Source: Rutstroemia sp. NJR-2017a BVV2 (taxonomy: Eukaryota > Ascomycota > Leotiomycetes > Helotiales > Rutstroemiaceae). From it: a stretch of DNA of 64,000 nucleotides. The stretch lies in NCBI GenBank assembly GCA_002946415.1, contig NJPS01000046.1, forward strand, positions 1,240,001 to 1,304,000, written 5' to 3'. Position numbers and translations under genes: made by a program. Under the pieces are notes generated by a model. The model was not told the origin of the DNA. It searched no databases and was given only the letters and a program-made list of their open reading frames with translations. This document shows positions 1-10,414 of this stretch, in pieces (positions within the stretch are counted from its first letter, which is position 1; every line of letters begins with the position of its first letter).

Positions 1-1173
1 ACTTCTCCTCTTCTTCATAGTAATCCAAAACCGATTTGGTGACATGAGAGTCGGTAAAGTCATGGACGTAGGAAAGCTGTTGCATTGCTGATGGTCTGAT
101 CTTCTCGCACCTCCGCAAAGTATGCTGCTTAGCCTTGATGGTTGGCGGGGGCGACTCATAGACGACAGTGCTGCAGTTCGTGAGGCTAGAAAGGCTTCCC
201 CTGCTTTTCTGTGGCGCAGTTGATCCTCCCCCATCAGATCTACCACCAACATCTCTGACGTGTGCTACCACAGGTTCAAGTTGTTCCACGTTCCTGCTTG
301 CTTCCGCCACCGACGCATCACTCTCCCTCATAGGCTCAGCCGGGACTTCTTTCATATCTCCAATCTTAGCGTATCGTTTTTGCAGCTTCTTTCCTTCAAG
401 TCTGAATATCCGATTTTCTCTCGATTCGGGATGGTCAGCATCCGTAACACGCGGCGAAGCATATCTCATCGGCTGGTGTAATTTTGGTTGGGACATCTGG
501 GGTTGGTCAAAGATCTCTGTACGTTTAGCAAGCCCAACAGCACCTTCTCGAGCTCGGACTTCACGGTCATCTTGGGCTAAGATGCAAGGATGACAGAATA
601 TCGCGCAGAGGCAATCGTATCCGAAATGGCCATTAATTCTGTATTGGGCTCGAATTCTTGCACGCTGCAGTGCAGTGAGGACGACTATTTGCATTGGTTA
701 GCGGAAGGTTCTAAAGTCGGTTTGTTAACATTCTTACTTCCTATACAACAACAGCCTCCAAGCATTGCGTGTATCCAACACATCTTGTTACAACCATCAG
801 AAGCATGCCAATCGTGGGGATCCTGACCAAGCGAGATGTTTTTCAACCGCCAATGAGTCTTCCCATGCAACACGCAAGGCATGAGCCAGGCCGTACAACA
901 AGTGCCTATGTCTCCGGAAGGCTCATGGCAAAACGTGACCATCCAGTCGCTTCTCCCGGTCTTTTCTGGTTTGTTACGTTTGTAGTGCATTAATTCGTGT
1001 CTTGGTGGTTGGTGAGGTAGAGAGCATTGCGAGGGAGCACTCAAGTCTGGTGGCATAGTCTGGGCCAGGGCTGAATTGACAGCGAGAGATTGTCTATGAA
1101 CTGGAGAGAATGTAGATAAATAATACTTCACGGAAGAGTTTCGTTTCCCTGGATAATGTTTGTTTCTGCCCAT
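1..1173 (-). CDS. PLAC8-family cysteine-rich protein, C-terminus cut by the window edge
   Basis: Two exons, 1173-738 and 684-1, joined over a 53-nt intron (737-685) with donor GTAAGA, branch CTAAC and acceptor ATAG. The join keeps the frame (phase 1) and fuses the two halves of a PLAC8 domain. Exon 1 gives a Cys-rich block with TCCTAWLMPCVLHGKT and GGCCCI; exon 2 gives YDCLCAIFCHPCILAQ followed by DDREVRAREG, the classic Cys-x2-PC...Q..REv signature. The rest of exon 2 is a polar Ser/Pro/Arg-rich tail that is still open at base 1, so the protein is partial. PLAC8 proteins in fungi and plants are small membrane-associated proteins linked to cadmium resistance or cell size; the function here is not shown. 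The ATG at 1173 gives about 90 residues before the domain. A later Met (for example in LMHYKRNK) is possible, so the start is uncertain. Confidence 0.8.
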
Positions 1174-1888
1174 TACGAGGCGGATGAAATCTTTGAAAGA
1201 GCCTGCTTTAAATTTAGTACTTGTGCTTGATGATGGTTAAGAGTTCTCGACTTACGATGCACCTGGGTAGTGATATTTGTGTGTCCAAGTTGATAATTCT
1301 GTTGTTTGTTGAATAGAGAAAGGAAGAGAGAGAAAATCAAGGTGGAAATACTACAATAAAGATACCCGTTGCTCCTTCCCTTAACCCAAGTGAGAGATCC
1401 GGCTTCCAGTCTACGGACGGTCTTTCCCACGCGAGCTTCGACCAATTCACCTTCGTGTAGGGATTACATAAAAGGAACTGAGTTGGGAGTAAAGCATTTG
1501 AAATTGAGAATCCTAATGTGCTAAGAAGCAGTAGACAGATCTTAAACGCCCACTAGGTTACAAGATCAAGTGATCGAAAACGCAAGTTAGGATGAAGAAC
1601 CAGAGAATCCGGGTAGGACAAGAATCATATTAGAAAACAATTGCTTTTGAAATTTGATTTAATGACACTTCGAATACATTATGTGCATTGTCAATTCAGA
1701 TCTTCTTTCTATAAAGCATCGCAAATATAAGTCGTACTGAGAATCTTGCAGCCCTGAGAATTAGCTCCTTTCTCAGATAGAATTAACATCCGCATGCATG
1801 CTTTCCAAACAAAATGTCCCTCTCGCACGGAACTGAAGTTCGCAAGTTGATTTTTACGAAGCTTGCGTAAATGCCCAGAGCTTCATAT
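1174..1888. other. Intergenic: upstream of the PLAC8 gene and downstream of the mitochondrial-type protein gene
   Basis: No supported gene. A 90-codon reading frame at 1173-1445 (-) has no recognisable domain and abuts the PLAC8 start; it is more likely promoter or 5' leader. The rest is AT-rich with no clear repeat. Confidence 0.5.
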
Positions 1889-2814
1889 TTACACCTGTGG
1901 CCGAGATACGTCAACAGTTCCCTTAACCTTCGCAGACTCTACAGAGCCCTCGCCCTTTGAGCTCTTGTTCGGGTCGTTGGTGAGGTCCCCAGAGTGCTTG
2001 GTGTCTGTGTTGCTCAGACCTTCCTGTTTGGCAGACATAGAGTTCTTTCCAAGAGCTTCTTTTGAAGCGGCGGGCTATTTGTTTGTCAGTCTCAAATCTA
2101 TTGTTTTGTGAACATAGAAACAAACCCTATCCAATGGCTCGCCCTCTCCTCCTACCGGATCCTTCAAGCCTTGCTTCTTTCCTGCCTGGCTCTCTATCCG
2201 AGCTTTGTTACCACCCTTTGCGTCAGGGTATGACTTGCGAACATTCTTCTCATCCGCTGAGACAACGCTTTCGTCATGCGAAGGACCGGCAATAGCTGAC
2301 TCCTTGTATCGGTCGTCGTTACCAGAGAAGTAGGAGCCATCTTCCTCTTCAGACTTCTCCCCGGATTTCTCTTCAGCTTCTGGCTTCTCTTCAGATTCTT
2401 GCTTCTCTTCATCTTTGGATTCTTCTTGAGCAGGCTCCTCGGTAGGCTCCTCCTCGTGTTCTTCCTCGTGTTCTTCGGCGTGTTCTTTTCCGTGACTATC
2501 GCCATGAGCGCCATGACCATGGGAAGAGGTATCCGGTCCGTTTTTCACAAGGAAATAGACTGTTGGGAGAGTAACAGCTACAGCTCCGGCAGCCCTAAAT
2601 GACGTCTTCGTTAACGGCAATTCTATCTGGAGAAACCGGAGGAATCTGTCTCAACTAACCAGACAGCGTCACCTCCTGCCTTGGCTGTCTCATGGCCTCC
2701 ATGACTAGCGTAGGTCCTTTTGGCAATCTGGTTTACCAATTGAGGTCGAGCTGCTGTTGGTCTTGCTCGGAAGTTGCGCAAATTTCGCAAGATTGCCGCT
2801 CTAGAGAAGGCCAT
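1889..2814 (-). CDS. Small acidic mitochondrial-type membrane protein, conserved hypothetical
   Basis: Three exons: 2814-2660, 2594-2126 and 2074-1889, 269 residues. Introns are 2659-2595 (GTTAGT...TTTAG) and 2125-2075 (GTTTGT...AATAG); both joins keep the frame. The N-terminus MAFSRAAILRNLRNFRAR is rich in Arg and Ala and free of acid, like a mitochondrial presequence ending near RTYASHGG. A single hydrophobic segment follows (about residues 52-68, AAGAVAVTLPTVYFLV), then a long Glu/Lys/His-rich acidic stretch and a polar C-terminus ending TVDVSRPQV. I know this layout from conserved but unnamed fungal proteins and assign no reaction. Inner-membrane anchoring with a charged tail is inference. 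The third exon is easily missed because the second exon reads on into its intron. It is divergent from the CAND1-like gene, with an 809-bp shared upstream region. Confidence 0.75.
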
Positions 2815-3623
2815 TTTCGGAGGAGGGGAAAAGTGGGCGGAGAAATGTGCTTAAAATTCGCAGAAATTAGTTTTGGATACAAACATTGAATTCGCGGCCA
2901 GAGAAGAGACGTACTATGTCAATTGATACAGTAAGTTATAGCGATAGTGTAAGGTTCTTGTGTTGTAAAGGAACAAAAGTAGGACAGATGGCTGGGTTAG
3001 CCGGAATTTTTGCGGTGCTCAATCCCAGTGACGCCAGCAGTCATACGAGTTAACGAGTTAAGCTCGGGATAAAGCTTTGATCCAAAAAGATCCCTGGTAC
3101 ATGCCTGGGTAGCTGATTTATGCCTCTTTTACAAGGCATCATTTTCACCCCACCACTTACTTACCCGGACTTGGGCTCGGGCCACTCATGAGCCACTCCC
3201 ACTGTGCCACTTCTCTCCGCCATATGTAGCTTCCGGTGCTTGGTGGGATGGATCATCAAATTGTCCTCCAGCTGCCGACCATAGAGCAAAACAATCATTA
3301 CTTGTTTCTCCTGATCAATCAGATATCTCTCAAGCGCCAGAACTTGCGCCAAAGTTGAGGACTATCAACTTCTTTGTTTGGCCTCCCCATACCTCCCCAG
3401 GAGCATAATCTAAAGGTAGATTAATTCTCGCTTTTTGCTCCGCTTTGAAGCTATCTAACATTGTCTTCTGCTAGGCAGCTATCCGCCGTGCAAAAACAAG
3501 CGACGACGACGAACTCCTCAGGACACTTAAATTCTCATGGTAGTTTGATACTGTCGATACCACCTTTGCCATCATCCAAATTTAACGGCCTTCATCACAT
3601 GAACCACGAGCTTCACTTTCACG
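2815..3623. promoter_or_regulatory. Divergent upstream region shared by the mitochondrial-type gene and the CAND1-like gene
   Basis: 809 bp between two divergent start codons. Short frames at 3161-3352 (-) and 3461-3703 (+) show no family features. I see no confident TATA or palindrome. Confidence 0.45.
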
Positions 3624-6600
3624 ATGTCAAACGCCCTTACAACAAACCCAACATCACAAACCGTTGCGGCTTTACTGCCCAAACTTCACGATGCCGACCC
3701 TGATTATCGATTTATGTCCTTGAACGATCTCTTCCAAGTATTAACTGTTGGAAAACCCGACTTTCTCCATAATGACTATAATACTGCTGCAAAGACGGTG
3801 GATGGGATCATCAGGACGTTGGACGATCAGAATGGAGAAGTGCAAAATTTGGCTATAAAATGGTTTGTTACCATATCCTCATGGGCCCTTACTAGACTCT
3901 AATTGATTGTTTACAGTCTGGCCCCGTTGGTCACCAAAGTGCCAAACAGCATTCTAGCTCCCATGCTCGAAAGACTCTCAACGTTGAGTACCGAGAACTC
4001 GGTTGATAACTCTATACCTTCGATGGCTTTACGAACGGTAGTCGTCACACTTCCAAGGCCTATCAACGGTGTTTCTCCGTCAAAAGATGTGCTTGAAGCA
4101 TACTCCGCTGTCAGCAGAGTTCTCATTCCGAGATTGGTTGGACGTGTCGTCCTTCAGAAACCCATCAAGGGCGCAAAACTGCCACCACCCCCTCCCGGTA
4201 TGCTCGAACCGTCTTCGACCACTGAAATAGACTCCGATGCAGTCGATGTTCTGATCGAAGTCGCACGATGTTTTGGTCCGATGTTACAACAACCTGAAGT
4301 TGAGGCACTTCAAAATCTGGTAGTCAGCATTTTAGAAGCAGAGCGAGCTAGTTCGGTTGTCAAAAAGCGTGCTGTAGTGGCTGTGTCTTTATTGGCTATG
4401 TACTTGACCGACGGCGATCTGAGCGGTTTTGTCTCTCATCTCATTGAGCGTCTTCGCAACCCACACCTTACCCCAGTACAAAGACGACTTTATATTACCA
4501 TTCTTGGATCGATGGCCCGATCAATACCATCACGTTTCGGACCGTACTTGAAAGTACTTGCGCCATTCGTCCTTAGTGCGCTCAGTGAGCAGGAACTTTC
4601 GGACCAACTAGAAAATTCCGCTGAAGATGGCGAGAGAGATCCCGAGGTTGACGATGTTCGGGAAGCTGCCCTCGTAGCACTCGAGGGTTTCTTAGCATCA
4701 TGTGGTACTGAGATGCGCCCCTACACTGACGAAACAATCGCTGCTGCTCTCCGATTCCTCAAGTATGACCCGAACTACAATGACGATGACGACGAAGAAA
4801 TGGGAGGTACTCAACCAGACGAAGATGATATGGCCGATTTTGACGACGATGAGGACTTTGAGGCTGAAGCTGGGTTCGACGATGATGATGATGACGCGAG
4901 TTGGAAAGTCCGAAGATGTGCTGCTAAGACACTTTACACTTTAATTTCGACCAGGGGTAGTGGTGATCTGCTCGACGATGGCACATTGTACGCACAGGTA
5001 GCGCCTACCCTTGTTCAAAGATTCAATGAACGAGAGGAAAATGTGCGACTGGAGGTTATCGCCGTCATGACATCGCTTATCCGTAAGACTGGTGAAGGTG
5101 TTTTAGTCGACTTTTCGGCAGATGACACTTTGAATTTCAGTCAACCCTCTCAAAGTCGAAAGAGAAGACGGGAAAGTAGTTTCTCTGCGACTTACGACTC
5201 GAAGACTCTTTTATCGATGTCTGCTGGTTTGACTTCGCCTACAGTAGAACCAGTACCCGCCTCTGGCCCCCGAGCAGATTTGGCAAAATTAAGTCCTTCC
5301 ATCGTCCGAGCTACTGTCAAGTTACTGAAGACAAGCTCGATTCCGACGAAACAGGCACTCATCAACCTCTTAGATAGCATGGTTTCGGTTCAAAACGGAG
5401 GACTTGGGGAATTCTTCGGTCAGCTTGTTGATCCTATCATGGAAGCGCTCAAATCACCATCTGGTTCGACAAGTTCCTCTGGGACAATCGCAAGTGGCGG
5501 CGCTGCCTCTGCAACTGCAAACACCCTCCGAATTGCTGCTTTGAAATTCCTCGGTGACATATCCAAGACTCATTCTTCGAGCGTCTTGCAACCGTTCTTT
5601 CCAAAGATTTTACCGGGTGTTGTATCAGCTGTGAATGATAAATTCTATAAGATTTCCGGGGAAGCTATCGGCACCGCTGAGCAGCTTGTAAAGGCATTGA
5701 CACCCCCTAGATCAAGAACTGTGAAGCAAAACCATCAGGAGGACCTTTCAAAGTTATACCAAGTCATTGTGGGGCGAGTCTCTGCTACTGATGCAGATGT
5801 AGAAGTCCGACAGCGCGCGATTCATGGTCTTGGTATCATGCTCGCCCGCACAGCTAGTCCCGAGGGTTCATCGCTGCTCTCGACAAGTGACCGAACTGCT
5901 GCACTGGATATCCTTAGTGATAGACTCAAAAATGAAACGACACGCTTTGCTGCAGTTCGAGCCATTGATACTATTGCTGCTTTATCGAAAACCAAAGATC
6001 AGCTTCGTCCCGAATGGATTCGCGAAGTCTCGTTGGAACTTTCTGCACAACTCCGCAAAGCAAACCGATCACTGCGCGGTGCAAGTCTTGGTGCGCTCAA
6101 AAATTTAATTATCTCGCCAGCTGCGCGAAACTCACTGGACGCCCCTACCATCGAAGGTCTCCTTAGCGCACTACTCCCCCTTCTAAACAGCGTTGATTTG
6201 CATCTCCTGGGACCAGCTTTGTTAGTTTTAGCTCACTTAGTTATCGATGATGCAAATCTCGTTGTCACTAAACAGTTAAACGAAGCTCTGTGCGAGCTAT
6301 TAGTTGTAAATCTGGGGGGCTCCGTCCTTGATGCACTGCTACTGCTAGTTACCAACATTGGCAAGCAGGGAGTGGGTCAGCATTTGATGGCTGGGCTTCT
6401 GCAGGACGTTAGCACCCGCGGCGATCCTACAGTAGTTGGAAAAGCTATTGGCACTCTGCTTGTATATGGAGGGTCTTCTGTTGGCGTCAGTATTGACAAC
6501 TTCTTGGAAGAGTTGCACAACAACTCATCTGATGAAGCTAAACAATGCTTGGCATTGGCCGTGCTTGGAGAGGCTGGTTTGCAACTGGGTATAAATTCAC

Positions 6601-7836
6601 CTTTGAAGCCATCTACTTTCTCCTCCCAATTCAAATCGCGCTCCGACAAGGTACCTCTTGCAGCAGCTGTAGCACTAGGTCGTGCTGGTGTAGGCAACAT
6701 CACGGTGTATCTTCCTGAAATATTAGATATGATGAGCAAGAGTGGCGATGAATTCTTACTTCTACATTCTATCAAAGAGATACTCCAGCAGGCAGGCAAC
6801 AAACCTGCAGATATCACTCAGCATATAGCATCGCTATGGGAGCGACTTCTCTCAGCCTCGCAAGCTGAGGATAACAAGGCTATCGGTGCAGAATGTATCG
6901 GTCGATTGGCTATGATTGATCCGAAAGCATTCATGCCGCAATTGAAGGTAAGATCTCTTTGATGGGAATTGGCGTAGTGGCTAACTATGTTTTAGAATTA
7001 CCTTTCAGACCCGTCCGCTTCAGTGCGCGCCATGGTTATCCAGGCTATTCGTTACACATTGTCTGACAGCGACGAGTCCTTTGATTCGGTGCTTAAAGCA
7101 ATGCTGATTGATATGCTCAAAGTGATGCTTCTCGACACCGAGTTAGAGAACCGTCGATTAGCCTTGACTACTCTGAATGCAGCTGCTCACAACAAACCAG
7201 AGTTGATCAATCCTAACCTCCCACAGTTACTTCCTCTTGTAATGAATGAATCGCAAATCAAACCAGAGCTCATCCGTGAGGTAATGATGGGACCTTTCAA
7301 GCACAAAGTTGATGATGGTCTTGAAGTTCGCAAGGTATGTAAAATTGTATATTTCCTGTCTGCAGCGTATGTAGCTAATAAACTCGTAGAGTGCATACGA
7401 AACCTTATACGCCCTTATGGAAACCGCATTCTCACGCATCAATATCCTAGACTTTTATGACCGTATCATTGCAGGCTTGAAAGACGAGCACGACATTCGG
7501 GCACTTTGCATCCTCATGCTCAATAAGCTGGTCGTTCTTGATCCCGATGAGACTGCGCGACGTCTTGATGCCATCGCAGACTGCTTCCGCAGCACTCTGT
7601 CTATCAAGCTGAAGGATACCGCTGTCAAGCAAGAAATAGAGAAACAAGACGAGGCTGTGAAGAGCACGCTCCGCGCGACATTGAATCTACACTCGCATAT
7701 TCCGGCTGCAAGCACGGCAATGGGCGCACAGGGCAGTCAGCATCAGACGTGGAGAACTTACTGGGAGTGGGTGGAGAAGGATTTCGAGTCGCAGTTAAAG
7801 ACGCTGAGAGAAGAGAAGAAGGAATCGGCTCTCTAG
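3624..7836 (+). CDS. CAND1/TIP120-like cullin-associated NEDD8-dissociated protein, single chain
   Basis: Four exons: 3624-3862, 3917-6947, 6996-7334 and 7390-7836, 1351 residues. Introns are GTTTGT...TACAG (54 nt), GTAAGA...TTTAG (48 nt) and GTATGT...CGTAG (55 nt). CAND1 is a HEAT-repeat solenoid that wraps un-neddylated cullin-RBX1 and exchanges SCF substrate receptors. Visible evidence is wall-to-wall HEAT-type helices, an acidic loop at about residues 364-412 (runs of Asp/Glu) followed by ASWKVRRCAAKTL, which matches the acidic insert and following helix of animal CAND1, and the C-terminal FSRINILDFYDRIIAGLKDE / HDIRALCILMLNKL region typical of TIP120. In Aspergillus nidulans the protein is encoded as two separate polypeptides (CandA-N and CandA-C); here the full length is one gene. 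The start MSNALTTNP is the first ATG of the exon. Convergent with the EF-Tu gene. Confidence 0.92.
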
Positions 7837-8475
7837 GTTGGCTCGGCTACGATATTGATGATGTGAAATGATGATGATATTGATGAGCGAGCGAGAAGGT
7901 TGAGCATTTTTTGACGATGATATGGATGGATGAGAGAAACGAGATGCAAAATGCATGGTTGACAAAGCTTGCTCTGATAGATACCCAGAGCAGCATCAAG
8001 TCAGTATGAGAATATGAATATATGACTCCAACTTTTCCAATACTTGATGGTACTAGGCCGTCTCCTCTCGATACATACGACTGCCTCTTAAGAATTCAAT
8101 AGTTACAGCACGGGATATGAAAATAACTAGATGAGAGGAGTCTTTCTTTCTGTCATTCCCATCGAAGAAAGCGAAATAATCTACAGAGAAAAAGGGTGCC
8201 TAATATTACAAATTGAACAAACTCCTTTTTCTCTTCTCCCCCTACTCCTTACTTCACTCGGATATACAATGGAGATGTTTCGCTCCAGTATTCGTAATCT
8301 TACCATTCATATTTCCTCCACCTTCCCCATTCGATTCATTTCCTTTTAGTGAGTCCATATATGTTCATTTTCCGCACCAATACTCCCCGCCCCAGTTCCT
8401 AGACGTTACATAAGTCATCCATACATCCATCCCAATCCTATTTACCAAGCGGCCCCACAAGGACCCGAAGTGCAT
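7837..8475. other. Convergent 3' intergenic region (CAND1-like / EF-Tu)
   Basis: 639 bp between two stop codons, presumably both 3' UTRs. Pyrimidine-rich on the plus strand after 8200. Short frames at 8131-8413 are low-complexity Ser/Phe/Leu and not supported as genes. Confidence 0.5.
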
Positions 8476-9925
8476 CTACTTAATGATTCTCGTAACCAAA
8501 CCAGTAGCGACTGTTCGTCCACCTTCACGGATATTGAATCTTTGACCGGCTTCCAAAGCACATGGCTTCTCAATCTCGCATACCATCTCGACGTTGTCAC
8601 CTGGCATGACCATCTTTGAGTCGGCGTCTTCGGTTCCCTCGGGCCAGTAAAGAGCAGAGGCTTCGTCGGCTGTTCGGATGAAGATCTGTGGTCGGTAGTT
8701 TTGGTGGAAACCGGTGTGGCGTCCTCCTTCTTCCTTGGATAGAACGTACATGGAGACGAGGAACTTGGTGTGGGCCTTGGTTGTTCCTGGAGCGGCGACG
8801 ATCATTCCACGCCTGACTTCTTCACGCTTGATACCACGGAGCAAGAGACCAGAGTTATCACCAGCTCGGGATTCGTCGCAAGACTTCTTGAAGGTCTCGA
8901 TGTCGGTGACCTTGGTCTTGATAACTTGGTCGCCCTTTCCGACAATTTCGACTTCAGAATCCTTCTTCAAGACACCACGCTCGACACGTCCAGAGGCGAC
9001 AGTTCCACGACCTGGAATAGAGAAGACGTCTTCAACGGACATGAGGAAAGGCTTGTCGAGATCACGTTGAGGAGTTGGGATCCAAGTATCAACGGCTTGC
9101 AGCAACTCGTCGATCTTCTGCTCACCAATCTCTGGTCTACGGCCTTCGAGAGCGCAAAGTGCAGATCCGAGAATGATGGGCGTATCATCTCCTTCAAATC
9201 CGTAGCTTGAAAGAAGCTCACGCATTTCCATCTCGACTAATTCCAACATCTCAGGGTCCTCAAGAGCGTCGACCTTGTTGACGAAAACGACGATCTTCTG
9301 AACTCCGACTTGGCGGGCGAGAAGGAGATGCTCTCGGGTTTGTGGCATTTGTCCGTCAGAGGCTGCAACGACAATAATGGCTCCGTCCATGTTGGCTGCA
9401 CCGGTAATCATGTTCTTAATGTAATCGGCGTGACCGGGACAGTCGACGTGCGAGTAATGGCGGGCTTCGGTGGCATATTCGATATGGGCTGTGGAAATGG
9501 TGATACCACGCTTTCGCTCTTCCGGTGCTTTATCGATGGCGCCATATTCGAGGAAACTGGCCATGCCCTTCTCTGCTTGTCTCTTGGTAATGGCGGCAGT
9601 CAATGTGGTCTATATATTGTACTGTTAGCATTTGCCTGCGGGGTTCTCTTGTCGATTCTATGCACCTTTCCGTGATCGACGTGGCCAATGGTACCTATTT
9701 CATATCAGCAGAAGCACCACAGAACAGTCAACAAGCCCGCATACCAATGTTTACATGAGGCTTTGTTCGCTCAAAGGCAGTGGCGTATGAGCGAGCAGCA
9801 TTGACAACTGCAGCTCCATTTTGTCGTCTTAAGGCATGCTGCAAGGGACTGACAGCATTTCCTTGTCTCAGCGCAGACCTAGCTGTCTGAAAGAAGGGAG
9901 TAATTGATCGCGTAAATGCCGGCAT
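8476..9925 (-). CDS. TUF1: Mitochondrial translation elongation factor Tu
   Basis: Three exons: 9925-9745, 9694-9666 and 9609-8476, 447 residues. Delivers aminoacyl-tRNA to the mitochondrial ribosome in a GTP-dependent way. The N-terminal ~48 residues are an Arg/Ala/Gln presequence ending near [10 protein letters not shown]. The GTPase motifs are complete: G1 GHVDHGKT, G2 region [13 protein letters not shown]3 DCPGHADY, G4 NKVD and G5 SAL. Beta-barrel domains 2 and 3 follow, ending [11 protein letters not shown]. The middle exon is only 29 nt and carries almost the whole P-loop; its flanking introns are GTATGC...AATAG (50 nt) and GTGCAT...TATAG (56 nt). Frames are phase 1 then phase 0. Reading only the long last exon would lose the P-loop. 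Long antisense frames across this gene are shadows. Confidence 0.96.
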
Positions 9926-10414
9926 CTTGAAGAGGCTTATGGAGAGGAGAGGGAAAAGAGAATGGACGATTTTACTGAAGTATCAAAATACTGGCCACTA
10001 TGGGAACTTTTCTGTATCATCTCGAAATATTTTTTGAGTCGACTCGGTTACCGTAGAATAGTGCGGGATTGGTCTGTGCGTTCAGATTATGCATAGCGAG
10101 ATGGAGGGGAAAACAAACAACGCGATACCATTCTAGGATTTCAGAAGCTCACAAAACCAAAATTCTTCGATGGAATTGGGGATATCATTTGACTCGTTGT
10201 CCTCAGTTGTTGGTCATAGTTGACTAGGACTAGGTGATAAATACCAACGTACGCTTCAAGTGGGGTAGGAAGGTAAGAGACGAATCACGGAGACCGGATT
10301 ACTGCTCTGGAAAGAGAGAACTTCACCATGAAGGCCCGTAAAGTGATGCACAAGCTGCTAAGAAGACTTTATTGGGAGAGAACTTCAAAAGCTATAATCT
10401 ATATATAGCTGTTA
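9926..10414. promoter_or_regulatory. EF-Tu upstream region and hydrolase downstream region
   Basis: 489 bp with no gene. Both neighbours are on the minus strand, so it holds the EF-Tu promoter and, at its right end, the hydrolase 3' UTR. No clear element recognised. Confidence 0.4.

Noticed and set aside
8714..9675. Several plus-strand frames of 118-146 codons across the EF-Tu gene
   Set aside because: They are antisense shadows of a strongly conserved coding sequence with high codon bias.
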